17,357 nt of DNA from assembly GCA_021784635.1 (NCBI GenBank), contig JAJYHS010000111.1, positions 1-17,357 of the forward strand, given 5' to 3'. The notes below the pieces were generated by a model that was not told the DNA's origin, made no database searches, and saw only the letters and a list, made by a program, of their open reading frames with translations. Below, one piece after another: positions 1 through 7,367 of the stretch. The translations under genes and the position numbers were made by a program. How positions within the stretch are numbered: the first letter of the stretch is position 1; every line of letters begins with the position of its first letter. This stretch comes from a bacterium. Its GTDB lineage: Bacteria > Bdellovibrionota > Bdellovibrionia > Bdellovibrionales > UBA1609.

Positions 1-543
1 GTTGAACCGTCCGTTTGCGGTTTACCACCGCGCGGTTTATTTTACCGGGGGATCTTATCTATTGGCGTACTGATGACCCCAAGCGGACCGAGGGTGCTCG
101 AGTACAATGTGCGGTGGGGCGATCCTGAGGCGCAGGCTATATTGCCACTCCTTGATGGCGATTGGGCCGAAGTATTTAAACAGGTTGCCGACGGGAGTCT
201 TTCAAAACTCAAGTGGCGTAACGCGGGTGTGGCCTGTGTGGTGATCGCGGCGGAAGGCTACCCAGACGCTCCCATAAAAGGAGTTGAGATTTCTGGTCTG
301 TCGCCTTTCTCGCAGTCACCCGAACTGTCGGCCACCGCCGCGGACTTTGACACCGAAATTTTACATGCGGGGACAAAGCTTATAGCGACTGCGCGCGGCC
401 AACAATTCGTTACAAACGGCGGCCGCGTGCTGAATGTGGTGGCGCGTGCGGCGACAGTCGAATCGGCAATAAAACAGGCTTATCGGAATATAAATAAAAT
501 CCATTGGCCAGGGATGCATTTTCGCCGCGATATAGGCCAGTAG
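1..543 (+). CDS. purD: PurD, phosphoribosylamine-glycine ligase (3' part)
   Basis: Only the last 180 codons are in the window; the frame is open from base 1 and the start lies to the left. GARS joins phosphoribosylamine to glycine with ATP, the second step of cytosolic purine synthesis. The stretch around residues 19-45 reads YRGILSIG then TPSGPRVLEYNVRWGDPEAQ, the typical ATP-grasp end of PurD, where Glu and Asn of the EYNVRxGDPE motif bind metal. The C-terminal domain follows, with the usual GGRVLNVVARAATVESA motif and an AYRNINKIHWPGMHFRRDIG end close to the family consensus. An internal ATG at base 73 is not the start, because the conserved motif begins before it. The gene converges on the unknown gene at 569-1174, with 25 bases between the two stops and no clear terminator hairpin. 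Confidence 0.96.
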   Translation, partial: VEPSVCGLPPRGLFYRGILSIGVLMTPSGPRVLEYNVRWGDPEAQAILPLLDGDWAEVFKQVADGSLSKLKWRNAGVACVVIAAEGYPDAPIKGVEISGLSPFSQSPELSATAADFDTEILHAGTKLIATARGQQFVTNGGRVLNVVARAATVESAIKQAYRNINKIHWPGMHFRRDIGQ

Positions 544-568
544 CGACAGTGTCATTTTGGTTGGTTAG

Positions 569-1174
569 TTAAAAACTCCAGTGAAACCCGAAGTTCATTT
601 CTGGTGAGGCAATGTTGTAAGACAAAGTCGCTGAAATCGACTTGTGAATTTTCAGTTCAGTTTCGGCAAGAGTGTTGCGAATACCATACGTAATTTTATA
701 ATTTTTTGCCCTTACGGCTTTGACATAGCTAGCTGATTTGATGACCGGCAAATCGAGTAAGCTATTGTCAGCGATTTCTCGGTTTGCAATTGTCTGCAAA
801 GTTTTAGACAGAATTTTAGAGGTGACTTGCGCTGTGCCGTCGGTTGAGTTGAGGCTTTGATAGGGCACGTAGTTAGCCGGGTTAAAGCGTCGCGCATCCA
901 CTGCTTTTTGGGCTTTCTGAAGTAGAGCTAAATTGAGTTCCTTTGTGTCGTGGTCAATGACCTCGGTCTGAATTGGCGTTAGCGGTAGCGCGAAATTGAC
1001 TTCGGTAACGTTGAGCGGGCGGCGTTGTGTTAGAGCGGATGAATGAAGCGCCATTTTAATTGGCAAAGTGATCTGTTGTATCGGTGCATCTATTGGACTA
1101 ATGAACAAGGGACGTATCGCGGATGATGCCGGTACGGTATTGAGTGTGAACAACGCGGCGATCAGTGCTCGCAT
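569..1174 (-). CDS. Exported protein of unknown function
   Basis: I do not recognise this family. With the ATG at 1174 it is 201 residues and begins with a signal peptide (MRALIAALFTLNTVPASSA), so it is probably exported. A middle stretch, LNLALLQKAQKAVDARRF, looks helical. The C-terminal third alternates polar and hydrophobic residues (KITYGIRNTLAETELKI, SISATLSYNI, MNFGFHWSF) and ends in Phe, as the last strand of outer-membrane barrels does; an envelope location is inference. The frame stays open upstream to 1288. I prefer 1174 because AGGA lies 8 bases before it, the signal peptide begins exactly there, and the candidate promoter at 1240-1255 lies inside the longer frame. Its leader holds a perfect short hairpin. 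It may be controlled by sigma-54. Confidence 0.7.
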   Translation of the reverse strand: MRALIAALFTLNTVPASSAIRPLFISPIDAPIQQITLPIKMALHSSALTQRRPLNVTEVNFALPLTPIQTEVIDHDTKELNLALLQKAQKAVDARRFNPANYVPYQSLNSTDGTAQVTSKILSKTLQTIANREIADNSLLDLPVIKSASYVKAVRAKNYKITYGIRNTLAETELKIHKSISATLSYNIASPEMNFGFHWSF

Positions 1175-1182
1175 TGCGTAAG

Positions 1183-1186
1183 TCCT
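1183..1186 (-). promoter_or_regulatory. Ribosome binding site deciding start at 1174
   Basis: On the minus strand AGGA lies 8 bases before the ATG at 1174. Neither the in-frame ATG at 1201 nor the farther upstream starts has a comparable site, so it fixes the start of the exported protein. Confidence 0.6.
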
Positions 1187-1194
1187 AAAATGAT

Positions 1195-1209
1195 GTCTCA
1201 TACTGAGAC
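1195..1209. promoter_or_regulatory. Perfect 6-bp hairpin/palindrome in leader
   Basis: GTCTCA, a 3-base spacer and TGAGAC form a perfect inverted repeat. It lies 20 to 35 bases before the ATG at 1174 and just upstream of its Shine-Dalgarno site. On the minus strand it would be a hairpin in the mRNA leader, or an operator overlapping the start of transcription. On the plus strand it is followed by a GGTTTTTATT run and so resembles a weak terminator, but no plus-strand gene ends nearby. Confidence 0.4.
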
Positions 1210-1239
1210 GGTTTTTATTGCCCATCACAGTACTAAATG

Positions 1240-1255
1240 TGCAAACGCAGTGCCT
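1240..1255 (-). promoter_or_regulatory. Candidate sigma-54 (-24/-12) promoter
   Basis: On the minus strand the sequence is AGGCACTGCGTTTGCA, against the sigma-54 consensus TGGCACGN4TTGCW. Ten of the twelve defined positions match, and GG to GC spacing is the required 10 bases. Transcription would start near 1229, giving a leader of about 55 bases with the hairpin and AGGA before the ATG at 1174. An NtrC-family activator is encoded 1.3 kb away. No good -10/-35 promoter was seen for this gene. Confidence 0.55.
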
Positions 1256-1304
1256 ACCGTATAGTTTCGATTTGGCCCCAGTAGGCAATCCCGCACATTT
1301 GGAC

Positions 1305-1353
1305 GTGTCAAATTGGCTGCCTCAATATGATAATCCGATAAATTTTTTGACAC
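1305..1353. repeat. Perfect 8-bp inverted repeat, possible activator site
   Basis: GTGTCAAA at 1305-1312 and TTTGACAC at 1346-1353 are perfect inverted copies with centres 41 bases apart, close to four helical turns. Relative to the putative start near 1229 they lie at about -76 to -124, where enhancer-binding proteins of the NtrC family usually bind. No T run follows on either strand, so it does not look like a terminator. Its role is inference; each arm also contains a TTGACA-like hexamer that could be chance. Confidence 0.35.
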
Positions 1354-1371
1354 TGTAAACGGATATGACGG

Positions 1372-2337
1372 CTACTTAACTTGAAAAAACAGCGCGTCGG
1401 TTGCAACGGCATCGCACCGTGCACCCGTGCTGCTGTCCGTGGCCTTCATCGTGATGTAACCATTGTCGCCCCAATCGGTTCCCCAAGAGTTGCGGATAAG
1501 CCAGGTCCCAACGCCCGCAGGCAGATTGCCCTTTTTGTTAAATACGCAATTGCCGTTTTTATCGACCGATGTTTCGCAGTTATAGCCTTCGATTACGACC
1601 ATATGGTTGAGGTCGCTTACGTTATTATCCGAACAATCGTTGTACACGCCCGAGGCATAGTTCTCCCAGTTATTATCAGCCGCAATGTCTACCGAAACGG
1701 GTTGATGAAGCACTCCGACGACGTAGGCAATATCTTCGAATGACGGGGTAGGCGAATTGGGGAATTGACCGAGGTCATTCCCAAGAAGTTTGTACGAAAT
1801 GGCCGAAGCAACAGGCTTTTCTTTTATACATTGGCCCTGCATTTCGGTGTACGGTCCGTCGCTGCCGTATTTCGGCGCGCCAAGCGGAGATACAAACATC
1901 TGAGCCGCACTGAAATCGCCGCCGCTGCAACCCTGCATTTGCGTGTCACAATTGAGAAGATAATTGAATGATAAGCGGCCCGGATCATGGCCGTGGGTCA
2001 TAAGTGTACCCCGTAATGCTGTGGTAAGAGAAAAATCCCAGCAACTTCCGCACATGCCTTGATTTTCTACAGGACCGGCTTCGCCGCGAAGGCTGAACGA
2101 ACCTGGAATTTTAACCTTCGGAGCCACAAAACTAACATGCGGAGTGGTTTCAAGAAAACGCATGGAGGCACGGCTTTGTCTCACAAAACCTGTGGCGTGG
2201 TAGCTGTGATAAACGCGAGAGGTGTAAGTCGATATAAAATTTGGTTTTCTTTGCTTTTTTGAAATGGCGAACGCAGTGGTCGTGCCCGTCGCGATGAACG
2301 CTATTGCAATCAACAGCGCGCGAATATTTTTTGTCAT
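1372..2337 (-). CDS. Secreted papain-family (C1) cysteine protease
   Basis: A 321-residue protease with a signal peptide at residues 1-24 (MTKNIRALLIAIAFIATG, then TTTAFA), a short segment of about 50 residues that may act as a propeptide, and a papain fold. Catalytic residues are visible: oxyanion Gln93 and Cys99 in ENQGMCGSCWDFS, His245 in DLNHMVVIEGY and Asn283 in WLIRNSWGTDWGDNGY. GCSGGDFSAA and several Cys pairs suggest disulfides. It should act in the periplasm or outside the cell; the substrate is unknown. The start at 2337 is chosen because GGGAG lies 5 bases upstream and the signal peptide begins there, although the frame is open to 2376. It lies downstream of the response regulator on the same strand, about 108 bases away, so read-through is possible. 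Such proteases are common in predatory or proteolytic deltaproteobacteria. Confidence 0.93.
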   Translation of the reverse strand: MTKNIRALLIAIAFIATGTTTAFAISKKQRKPNFISTYTSRVYHSYHATGFVRQSRASMRFLETTPHVSFVAPKVKIPGSFSLRGEAGPVENQGMCGSCWDFSLTTALRGTLMTHGHDPGRLSFNYLLNCDTQMQGCSGGDFSAAQMFVSPLGAPKYGSDGPYTEMQGQCIKEKPVASAISYKLLGNDLGQFPNSPTPSFEDIAYVVGVLHQPVSVDIAADNNWENYASGVYNDCSDNNVSDLNHMVVIEGYNCETSVDKNGNCVFNKKGNLPAGVGTWLIRNSWGTDWGDNGYITMKATDSSTGARCDAVATDALFFQVK

Positions 2338-2444
2338 GGAACTCCCTTTCAGTCTTTTCGGGAGCCTTCGTAGCACCCGGCAAGAATGATTCGGACTTCC
2401 ATTGTTTCAAATTAACGCGTCTAAAGTTGAGACTCTGATTCCGC

Positions 2445-3842
2445 TTACGCTTCGGGCTGCCTTAGGCCCTTTTTTTTGATTTTTTCGACTAGAGTCGTTC
2501 GGTTGAGCTTGAGCAGCGCTGCGGCTTGATTGCGATTCCAGCCCGTTTTTTCTAAAGCGCGAACAATAAGCGAGTTTTCGAACGAGTCGACGGCTGAGTT
2601 AAAATCAAGACCATCGGTTGGAATTTCAAGACTCAGCGACTTGGATTCGGCGGCTGCCGCTTCGACACCACGGTATTTTTTGGGTAAGTCGGCGACGTCA
2701 ACAATGCCGCCATTTTTTAAAATGGCTAGCCGTTCGACAAGATTTTCAAGTTCGCGGATGTTGCCCGGCCACGAATAATTAAGCAAGTATTCAAGCGCCG
2801 CAGGAGCAAGACCCATTAACTTTAGTTTCTTACCCTGATTGAAGATTTCCATGAAGTAGTGAAACAGAAGCGGAATATCCGATTTTCGCTCGCGAAGCGG
2901 TGGAATGTGAATGGGGATGACATTCAATCGATAGAAAAGATCCTCGCGAAATCGGCCATCGCTCACAGCTTGTTCGAGGTTGACGTTGGTCGCGGCGATG
3001 ACTCGCACATCCGATGCGTGCGTTTTTGTGCTACCCACGGGTTCAAATTTTTTCTCTTGTAAAACACGCAGAAGTTTGACTTGCAAATGAGGGCTCATGT
3101 CGCCAATTTCGTCAAAAAACAGTGTACCGCCGTTAGCAAGATCGAATCGACCGACCCGATTGTTGACAGCGCCCGTAAAAGCGCCTTTGACGTGACCAAA
3201 CAGTTCGCTTTCAAGAAGCTCCCCGGGGATTGCTCCGCAATTAATTGGCACAAACGGTTTGTTGGCGCGCTCCGAATTATAGTGAATCGCTTTGGCGACA
3301 AGTTCTTTGCCGGTGCCACTTTCACCTGTAACCAAAACGGTAGAATCGGATTGTGACACGCGTTCAATAAGCTCTAAAACCCGAGCCACACCCTCGCTCT
3401 GACCTATTATATTGTCGAATCTATATTTTTTGTGAAGAGCTGAACGCAGGTTCACATTTTCTTGCTCGAGATCTTTATGCGCAAGGGTCTTTTCAACCAG
3501 GTTCGTCACTTCGTCGAGTTCAAAGGGCTTTGTGATAAAATGCTCAGCCCCGCATTTGGTCGCGCGAACGGCGGCCTCAATGGTTCCAAAACCGGTGAGC
3601 ACAATAAATAAACTTTGCGGGCTGTGTTTTCGAAACTCCGTCAAAAAATCGATACCGTCACCATCCGGGAGCCGTAAATCGCACAGTACAAGGTCGGCAG
3701 GACGTTCCGATTGCCCGAGTTGTAAAGCCTCTTGTTTGGATGCGGCCGTAATGACCTGAAATCCTTTTCGGTCGAGAGCCCGAAAAAGGGCTGTGCGTAA
3801 AGAAGTGTCGTCGTCGACAATTAATATACGTCGCGTTTGCAT
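2445..3842 (-). CDS. Sigma-54-dependent response regulator (NtrC family)
   Basis: A full-length 465-residue activator in the usual three parts. The receiver (about 1-120) has the acidic pocket at Asp10-Asp12, phospho-acceptor Asp55 in [12 protein letters not shown], Thr83 and Lys105. The AAA+ domain (about 145-375) has Walker A GESGTGKE at 173-180, the sigma-54-contacting GAFTGA loop at 220-225, Walker B around Asp244-Glu245 ([11 protein letters not shown]) and the arginine-finger region [12 protein letters not shown] Fis-type helix-turn-helix (about 435-460, [20 protein letters not shown]) ends the protein. All key residues are intact, so it should activate sigma-54 RNA polymerase once phosphorylated. 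The ATG at 3842 has AAGGGAAG 7 bases upstream. The kinase gene lies just upstream in the same direction, 132 bases away, and is the obvious partner. The targets are not known. Confidence 0.96.
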   Translation of the reverse strand: MQTRRILIVDDDTSLRTALFRALDRKGFQVITAASKQEALQLGQSERPADLVLCDLRLPDGDGIDFLTEFRKHSPQSLFIVLTGFGTIEAAVRATKCGAEHFITKPFELDEVTNLVEKTLAHKDLEQENVNLRSALHKKYRFDNIIGQSEGVARVLELIERVSQSDSTVLVTGESGTGKELVAKAIHYNSERANKPFVPINCGAIPGELLESELFGHVKGAFTGAVNNRVGRFDLANGGTLFFDEIGDMSPHLQVKLLRVLQEKKFEPVGSTKTHASDVRVIAATNVNLEQAVSDGRFREDLFYRLNVIPIHIPPLRERKSDIPLLFHYFMEIFNQGKKLKLMGLAPAALEYLLNYSWPGNIRELENLVERLAILKNGGIVDVADLPKKYRGVEAAAAESKSLSLEIPTDGLDFNSAVDSFENSLIVRALEKTGWNRNQAAALLKLNRTTLVEKIKKKGLRQPEA

Positions 3843-3907
3843 CCGGCTTCCCTTCCCTGGCAGGTGAATTGACTCGATCCTGAGTCTCCGCTGTTCCCTA
3901 TGTTAAA

Positions 3908-3952
3908 AGTTTAGAGTTGGGTTTTTGGCTCTGTCAAATTTTGGCGTCAAAC
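3908..3952 (-). promoter_or_regulatory. Possible own promoter of the response regulator, with TGTCAAA repeats
   Basis: In the 132-base gap between kinase and regulator, the minus strand has TTGACA (3937-3932), an 18-base spacer and TAAACT (3913-3908), a fair sigma-70-type promoter. On the plus strand TGTCAAA (3932-3938) and CGTCAAA (3946-3952) are direct repeats 14 bases apart. They share the core of the inverted repeat at 1305-1353, which would fit autoregulation, but the overlap with an ordinary -35 element makes chance likely. Confidence 0.35.
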
Positions 3953-3974
3953 CATTGTTCAACCGTGACCAAAT

Positions 3975-5264
3975 CTAGACGTTTTGAAATGTGATTTTGA
4001 CCATTGTCCCAACGTTAGGCCGGGAAGAAATTTCAAGTTTGCCCTTGTGCTGGTCAACAATCTGATGGGCCAGCGTCAAATCATTTGGGCCGGCTAAACA
4101 TCCGTTATCGCGAATCGAAATTTCGATCGCGTTATTTTCAGTTTGAACCGCAACGTGTATTTGTCCCCGACTGCCAGGACTTTGGCGCAAAAGTTCAGCG
4201 ACGGCGGCGTAAGCATTCTGCATTATTTCGCTTAACGCTTGGGATAAGAGGTTGAATTGTCCTGAAAACGGAATCTCCCGCTCCGACTGTTCAACTGTAA
4301 GCTCGATACCGAGCGATCTTGTTTGCAGCTCCATAATCTGCACGGCCTGCCGAATCACTTCGCGCAAGTCGAAAGTTTCATGGGTTTGTTCATTTTGTTG
4401 ACGCGAAAATCGAAGCAAGTTTTCGACAATCGCCTTACAGCGTTTGCCCGCGTTTTCCATTTCGATAATATCGTCACGCATGGGGTGATCTTCGGGTAAA
4501 TCCATTTTTATAAGTTGTAAAAATGAAAGCATTCCGCCCAGCGGATTATTAATGTCGTGGGCGATGCTGGAGCCGATTGTGCCGAGTTCGGCCATTTTTG
4601 CCGAAGCCAGTATTCGCTTTTCCATTTTTTTCTGGTCTGTGACATCGCGAAAGAGAATCAGAAGGAATTTTTGCTTTTCGTCATAACCTAAAATAGGTTG
4701 GGTCGCGATTTCATATTGGCGCGTTGCGGCCGCAGGGTTTATGACCTGAAAGCAATTTTTACCAACGGCGCGTGAGGCTTTAATTTGAGACGCTAAAACA
4801 AAAGCTTTATTAGTGCGAATGATATTGAAATTTTCGTCGGTGAGACAGAGTGGCTCGGCAATGGCGTTGAAAGTCGTCTCCCACTGAAGTTTGAGATTTT
4901 CGGATTGGTCGAGTTTCGACAGACGATCAAGAGCGAAGCTCAGAGTCTTGCAAATTTGCGACAAAGCATCCTGTTCGCGTTTGCTAAATTTTTGCCGCGA
5001 ATTGCGTGCAAAAACGGCTGTGCCTAAACGGCGTGATGAGACAGCGAGTTCGCGTTGAAACAGCTGAACGTTTTGGAGTCGGCCAAGTTGCGCGTCGAGC
5101 ATTTGGGGAGTGTGAAAAAACACGCGGATCCACTGCAGTTGAAAGGGTTTGCGCAATTCGCTGAGCAAGCGGCGTTCAATGTCGGCGATCGATTCGGCTT
5201 CGTGAACGGCGATGATCGCGTTTTGAACAATTTCGGGATTCGGGCCGGTTTGAGACGCCCTCAT
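3975..5264 (-). CDS. GAF-PAS sensor histidine kinase with a shortened ATP-binding site
   Basis: A 429-residue kinase with no membrane segment or signal peptide, so it is probably cytoplasmic. A GAF-like region (about 10-115) precedes a PAS domain (about 122-210) that ends in LILFRDVTDQKKMEKRI. The HisKA dimerisation helix carries the phospho-acceptor His236 in GSSIAHDINNPLGGMLSF. The ATPase domain has the N box (SEIMQNAYAA, Asn350) and the start of the G1 box (IRDNG, Asp386), then is abnormal: the usual DxGxG, F box and GLGL motif of the ATP lid are replaced by a short CLAGPNDLTLA before HQIVDQHKGKLEISS. It may bind ATP poorly or act mainly as a phosphatase or sensor. The ATG at 5264 overlaps the M14 gene's stop (ATGA), with GGAG 8 bases before it. 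The partner is very likely the downstream sigma-54 activator. Confidence 0.9.
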   Translation of the reverse strand: MRASQTGPNPEIVQNAIIAVHEAESIADIERRLLSELRKPFQLQWIRVFFHTPQMLDAQLGRLQNVQLFQRELAVSSRRLGTAVFARNSRQKFSKREQDALSQICKTLSFALDRLSKLDQSENLKLQWETTFNAIAEPLCLTDENFNIIRTNKAFVLASQIKASRAVGKNCFQVINPAAATRQYEIATQPILGYDEKQKFLLILFRDVTDQKKMEKRILASAKMAELGTIGSSIAHDINNPLGGMLSFLQLIKMDLPEDHPMRDDIIEMENAGKRCKAIVENLLRFSRQQNEQTHETFDLREVIRQAVQIMELQTRSLGIELTVEQSEREIPFSGQFNLLSQALSEIMQNAYAAVAELLRQSPGSRGQIHVAVQTENNAIEISIRDNGCLAGPNDLTLAHQIVDQHKGKLEISSRPNVGTMVKITFQNV

Positions 5265-5932
5265 TTAAGGGCTCCGCTAAAGATCTTTTCTATGCCGTGT
5301 TTAAAATGCGGCCAGACATTTTCGCGCGCGCATCCTTCCGCTTCTTCGACGCAGATCACGGGAATTTTATTATCATACCATCCGTAACCGCTAAGGCTGC
5401 CGGGAGTTGGGTAGCCGATGTCGTTTTTTAATTCATATCCCGAACTGTCGGCAAGAGCGCGACCAGCGAGCAAGCCGGGTTCACCAGTACAAACAATACA
5501 TGGCTGCCAAGAATGAAAATGAATGAGAAGACACGGTTTGCAATCTTGTATGAGCTGAACAAGCGCTTGGACTTCGGGTTCGCTACCGGCGCTTGGCCCT
5601 GAATTGTAACGTGGTTTTTCGAAATGGGGCGACCAATCCCGGCTGGGGTAGTTACGATTGAGATCGACACCGTGGCCATTGCCACGCGTGCATGCAGCGT
5701 AGCCGTCAGGATTTAGACATGGGATAAGTATCCATGGTAGCTTCACGGTGTTTCTTTTTAGCCACTCAAACGTAAATTCGGCAAGCCAAACTCCCTCGGG
5801 TTCGTCGCCGTGTACTCCGCCGATTAGAATAATCGGATTTTTGGGCTCAGGTGACGATTTGAATAGAGCAATGGGATTATTGTTGGCGGATCTTGACCAA
5901 TCACGGACTTCAACTATTTGCATGCGATCCAT
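5261..5932 (-). CDS. M14-family zinc carboxypeptidase, murein peptide amidase (MpaA)-like
   Basis: A 223-residue metallopeptidase of the MpaA type, which in Escherichia coli cleaves the gamma-D-Glu-diaminopimelate bond of murein tripeptide in the cytoplasm. The zinc ligands are visible as His41 and Glu44 in GGVHGDEPEG and His140 in HFHSW. Substrate-binding VDLNRNYPSRDW is at about 89-100 and the general-base Glu is probably Glu196 in VICVEEAEG. No signal peptide is present, which fits a cytosolic role in recycling wall peptides. Its gene overlaps the kinase by 4 bases, so the two are probably translated together; a link between murein-peptide processing and signalling is inference. The ATG at 5932 has no convincing ribosome site, and the in-frame ATG at 5923 is an equal candidate. 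It could have another peptide substrate. Confidence 0.85.
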   Translation of the reverse strand: MDRMQIVEVRDWSRSANNNPIALFKSSPEPKNPIILIGGVHGDEPEGVWLAEFTFEWLKRNTVKLPWILIPCLNPDGYAACTRGNGHGVDLNRNYPSRDWSPHFEKPRYNSGPSAGSEPEVQALVQLIQDCKPCLLIHFHSWQPCIVCTGEPGLLAGRALADSSGYELKNDIGYPTPGSLSGYGWYDNKIPVICVEEAEGCARENVWPHFKHGIEKIFSGALK

Positions 5933-5993
5933 CGTAGCATATTCGGGAGTGGCTAGTTGACGTTTTATATGGGCCGCCGTAATTCTCTACATT

Positions 5994-7358
5994 GTGATTG
6001 AGCATAAGTTTTCTGCAATTATTTTAGCCGCCGGGCAAGGTAAACGAATGAAGTCGAACCTGCCCAAAGTCTTGCACCCGGTCGCCGGTCAACCCATGAT
6101 TTCACGAATAGTGAACTGTGCAAAGGCGGCGGGAGCGACGGAAATTCGGGTCGTTGTAGGTGTTGGTGAAAATCTCGTGCGCCAAGTTGTTGAACCGTTG
6201 GGCGCAGTTTGCTTTAAACAAGCCGAACAACGCGGGACAGCTGACGCAGTTCGTGCCGCACAAGCCAGCTCGCTAACGGGGACGGTGCTAATCTTAAATG
6301 GCGATCATCCCCTCATTACGACTGAAGACATTCATCGCGTCCTTGAAGATTATTTTAACAGCCAAGGCGGCATTACGCTTGCTACGGCTAAACTCAAAAA
6401 ACCAGGTGCCCTCGGGCGTGTGGTGCGCGACGGCGGCAATTTACGCGCTATTGTTGAAGCCAAAGACGCCTCATCCGAGACCTTAAAGATTCGCGAAGTG
6501 AACACGGGGATTTATGCTCTCGATGCCAAACTACTCAATCAGGTATTGCCGCACATCGGGTCTACGAATGCGCAGAATGAATTTTACCTCACCGACATGG
6601 TCGGGTTGGCGATTGAAAATAAAATTCCGGTAAGCGGACTTCGCCTTCCAGCCCGCGTGGCTATGGGAGTGAACTCACAAGAAGAACTGGCATTTGCGTC
6701 GCGCCGGATTTTTTATCGAAACGCAAAAAATTTAATGGCTGAAGGCGTGGTGTTTATTGACCCGCGCGCCACATACGTCGAGGACAGCGTGAAAATTGGT
6801 GCGGCATCGGTGATTTACCCTGGGGCATACATTCGTGGCGCAACTCAAATGGGTTCGTTCTGCGTTATCGAACCCAATTGCTTTCTCAATTCGGTGACGC
6901 TTGAAGATAGCGTTCACGTGCTGGGAGGGTCGTATCTTGAAAATTGCGTATTGCGCACTAAATCGGTGGTTGGACCGTATGCGCGCATTCGCCCTGAAAC
7001 CGAAATCGGTGCCGGAGCGCGTGTCGGCAATTTCGTAGAACTCAAGAAAGTAAAATTCGGTGCGGGTGCTAAAGCGAGCCATCTGACTTATCTTGGCGAT
7101 GCTGATATTGGCGAGAACACCAATATCGGTTGCGGAACAATTACGTGTAACTACGCAGTCGATAAGAACAAATATCTGACAAAAATTGGAAAAGACGTTT
7201 TCGTTGGTTCCGATTCGCAATTTGTTGCGCCGGTAACCGTTGGCGACGGTGCCATCATCGGAAGCGGCTCCACAATAACAAAAGACGTACCGGCAAAAGC
7301 GCTGGCTGTGGCGCGCGCCCGCCAAGTGAACATAGAAAATTATAAACCAAAAAAGTAG
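5994..7358 (+). CDS. glmU: GlmU, bifunctional UDP-GlcNAc pyrophosphorylase / GlcN-1-P acetyltransferase
   Basis: The 454-residue length matches the family. The protein acetylates glucosamine-1-phosphate and then couples it to UTP, making UDP-GlcNAc for murein and LPS. The N-terminal uridyltransferase shows ILAAGQGKRMKSNLPKVLH (residues 10-28, with Arg18 and Lys25) and LNGDHPLIT. The C-terminal half is a left-handed beta helix of hexapeptide repeats (IGAGARVGNF, IGENTNIGCG, VGDGAIIGSGS), with the acetyltransferase His363 in SHLTYLGDA. The start is a GTG at 5994; no other start fits and there is no ribosome site before it. TTGACG (5957-5962) and TAATTC (5980-5985) are a weak promoter that would start transcription almost at the GTG, so a leaderless mRNA is possible. 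glmS follows after 9 bases, so the two are co-transcribed. Confidence 0.97.
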   Translation: MIEHKFSAIILAAGQGKRMKSNLPKVLHPVAGQPMISRIVNCAKAAGATEIRVVVGVGENLVRQVVEPLGAVCFKQAEQRGTADAVRAAQASSLTGTVLILNGDHPLITTEDIHRVLEDYFNSQGGITLATAKLKKPGALGRVVRDGGNLRAIVEAKDASSETLKIREVNTGIYALDAKLLNQVLPHIGSTNAQNEFYLTDMVGLAIENKIPVSGLRLPARVAMGVNSQEELAFASRRIFYRNAKNLMAEGVVFIDPRATYVEDSVKIGAASVIYPGAYIRGATQMGSFCVIEPNCFLNSVTLEDSVHVLGGSYLENCVLRTKSVVGPYARIRPETEIGAGARVGNFVELKKVKFGAGAKASHLTYLGDADIGENTNIGCGTITCNYAVDKNKYLTKIGKDVFVGSDSQFVAPVTVGDGAIIGSGSTITKDVPAKALAVARARQVNIENYKPKK

Positions 7359-7367
7359 GTTTGCGCC

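Noticed and set aside
1174..1288. Longer version of the unknown gene starting at 1288
   Set aside because: The extra 38 residues are not signal-like, lack a ribosome site and overlap the candidate promoter.
1306..1311. TTGACA on the minus strand as a sigma-70 -35 box for the unknown gene
   Set aside because: No acceptable -10 hexamer lies 16 to 18 bases downstream.
1305..1353. The inverted repeat as a terminator for the protease gene
   Set aside because: The loop would be 33 bases and there is no T run after the second arm on the minus strand.
6732..7325. Long open frame of 197 codons on the minus strand inside glmU
   Set aside because: It is antisense to the hexapeptide-repeat half of GlmU, has no ribosome site and no recognised motif; the plus-strand protein is certain.
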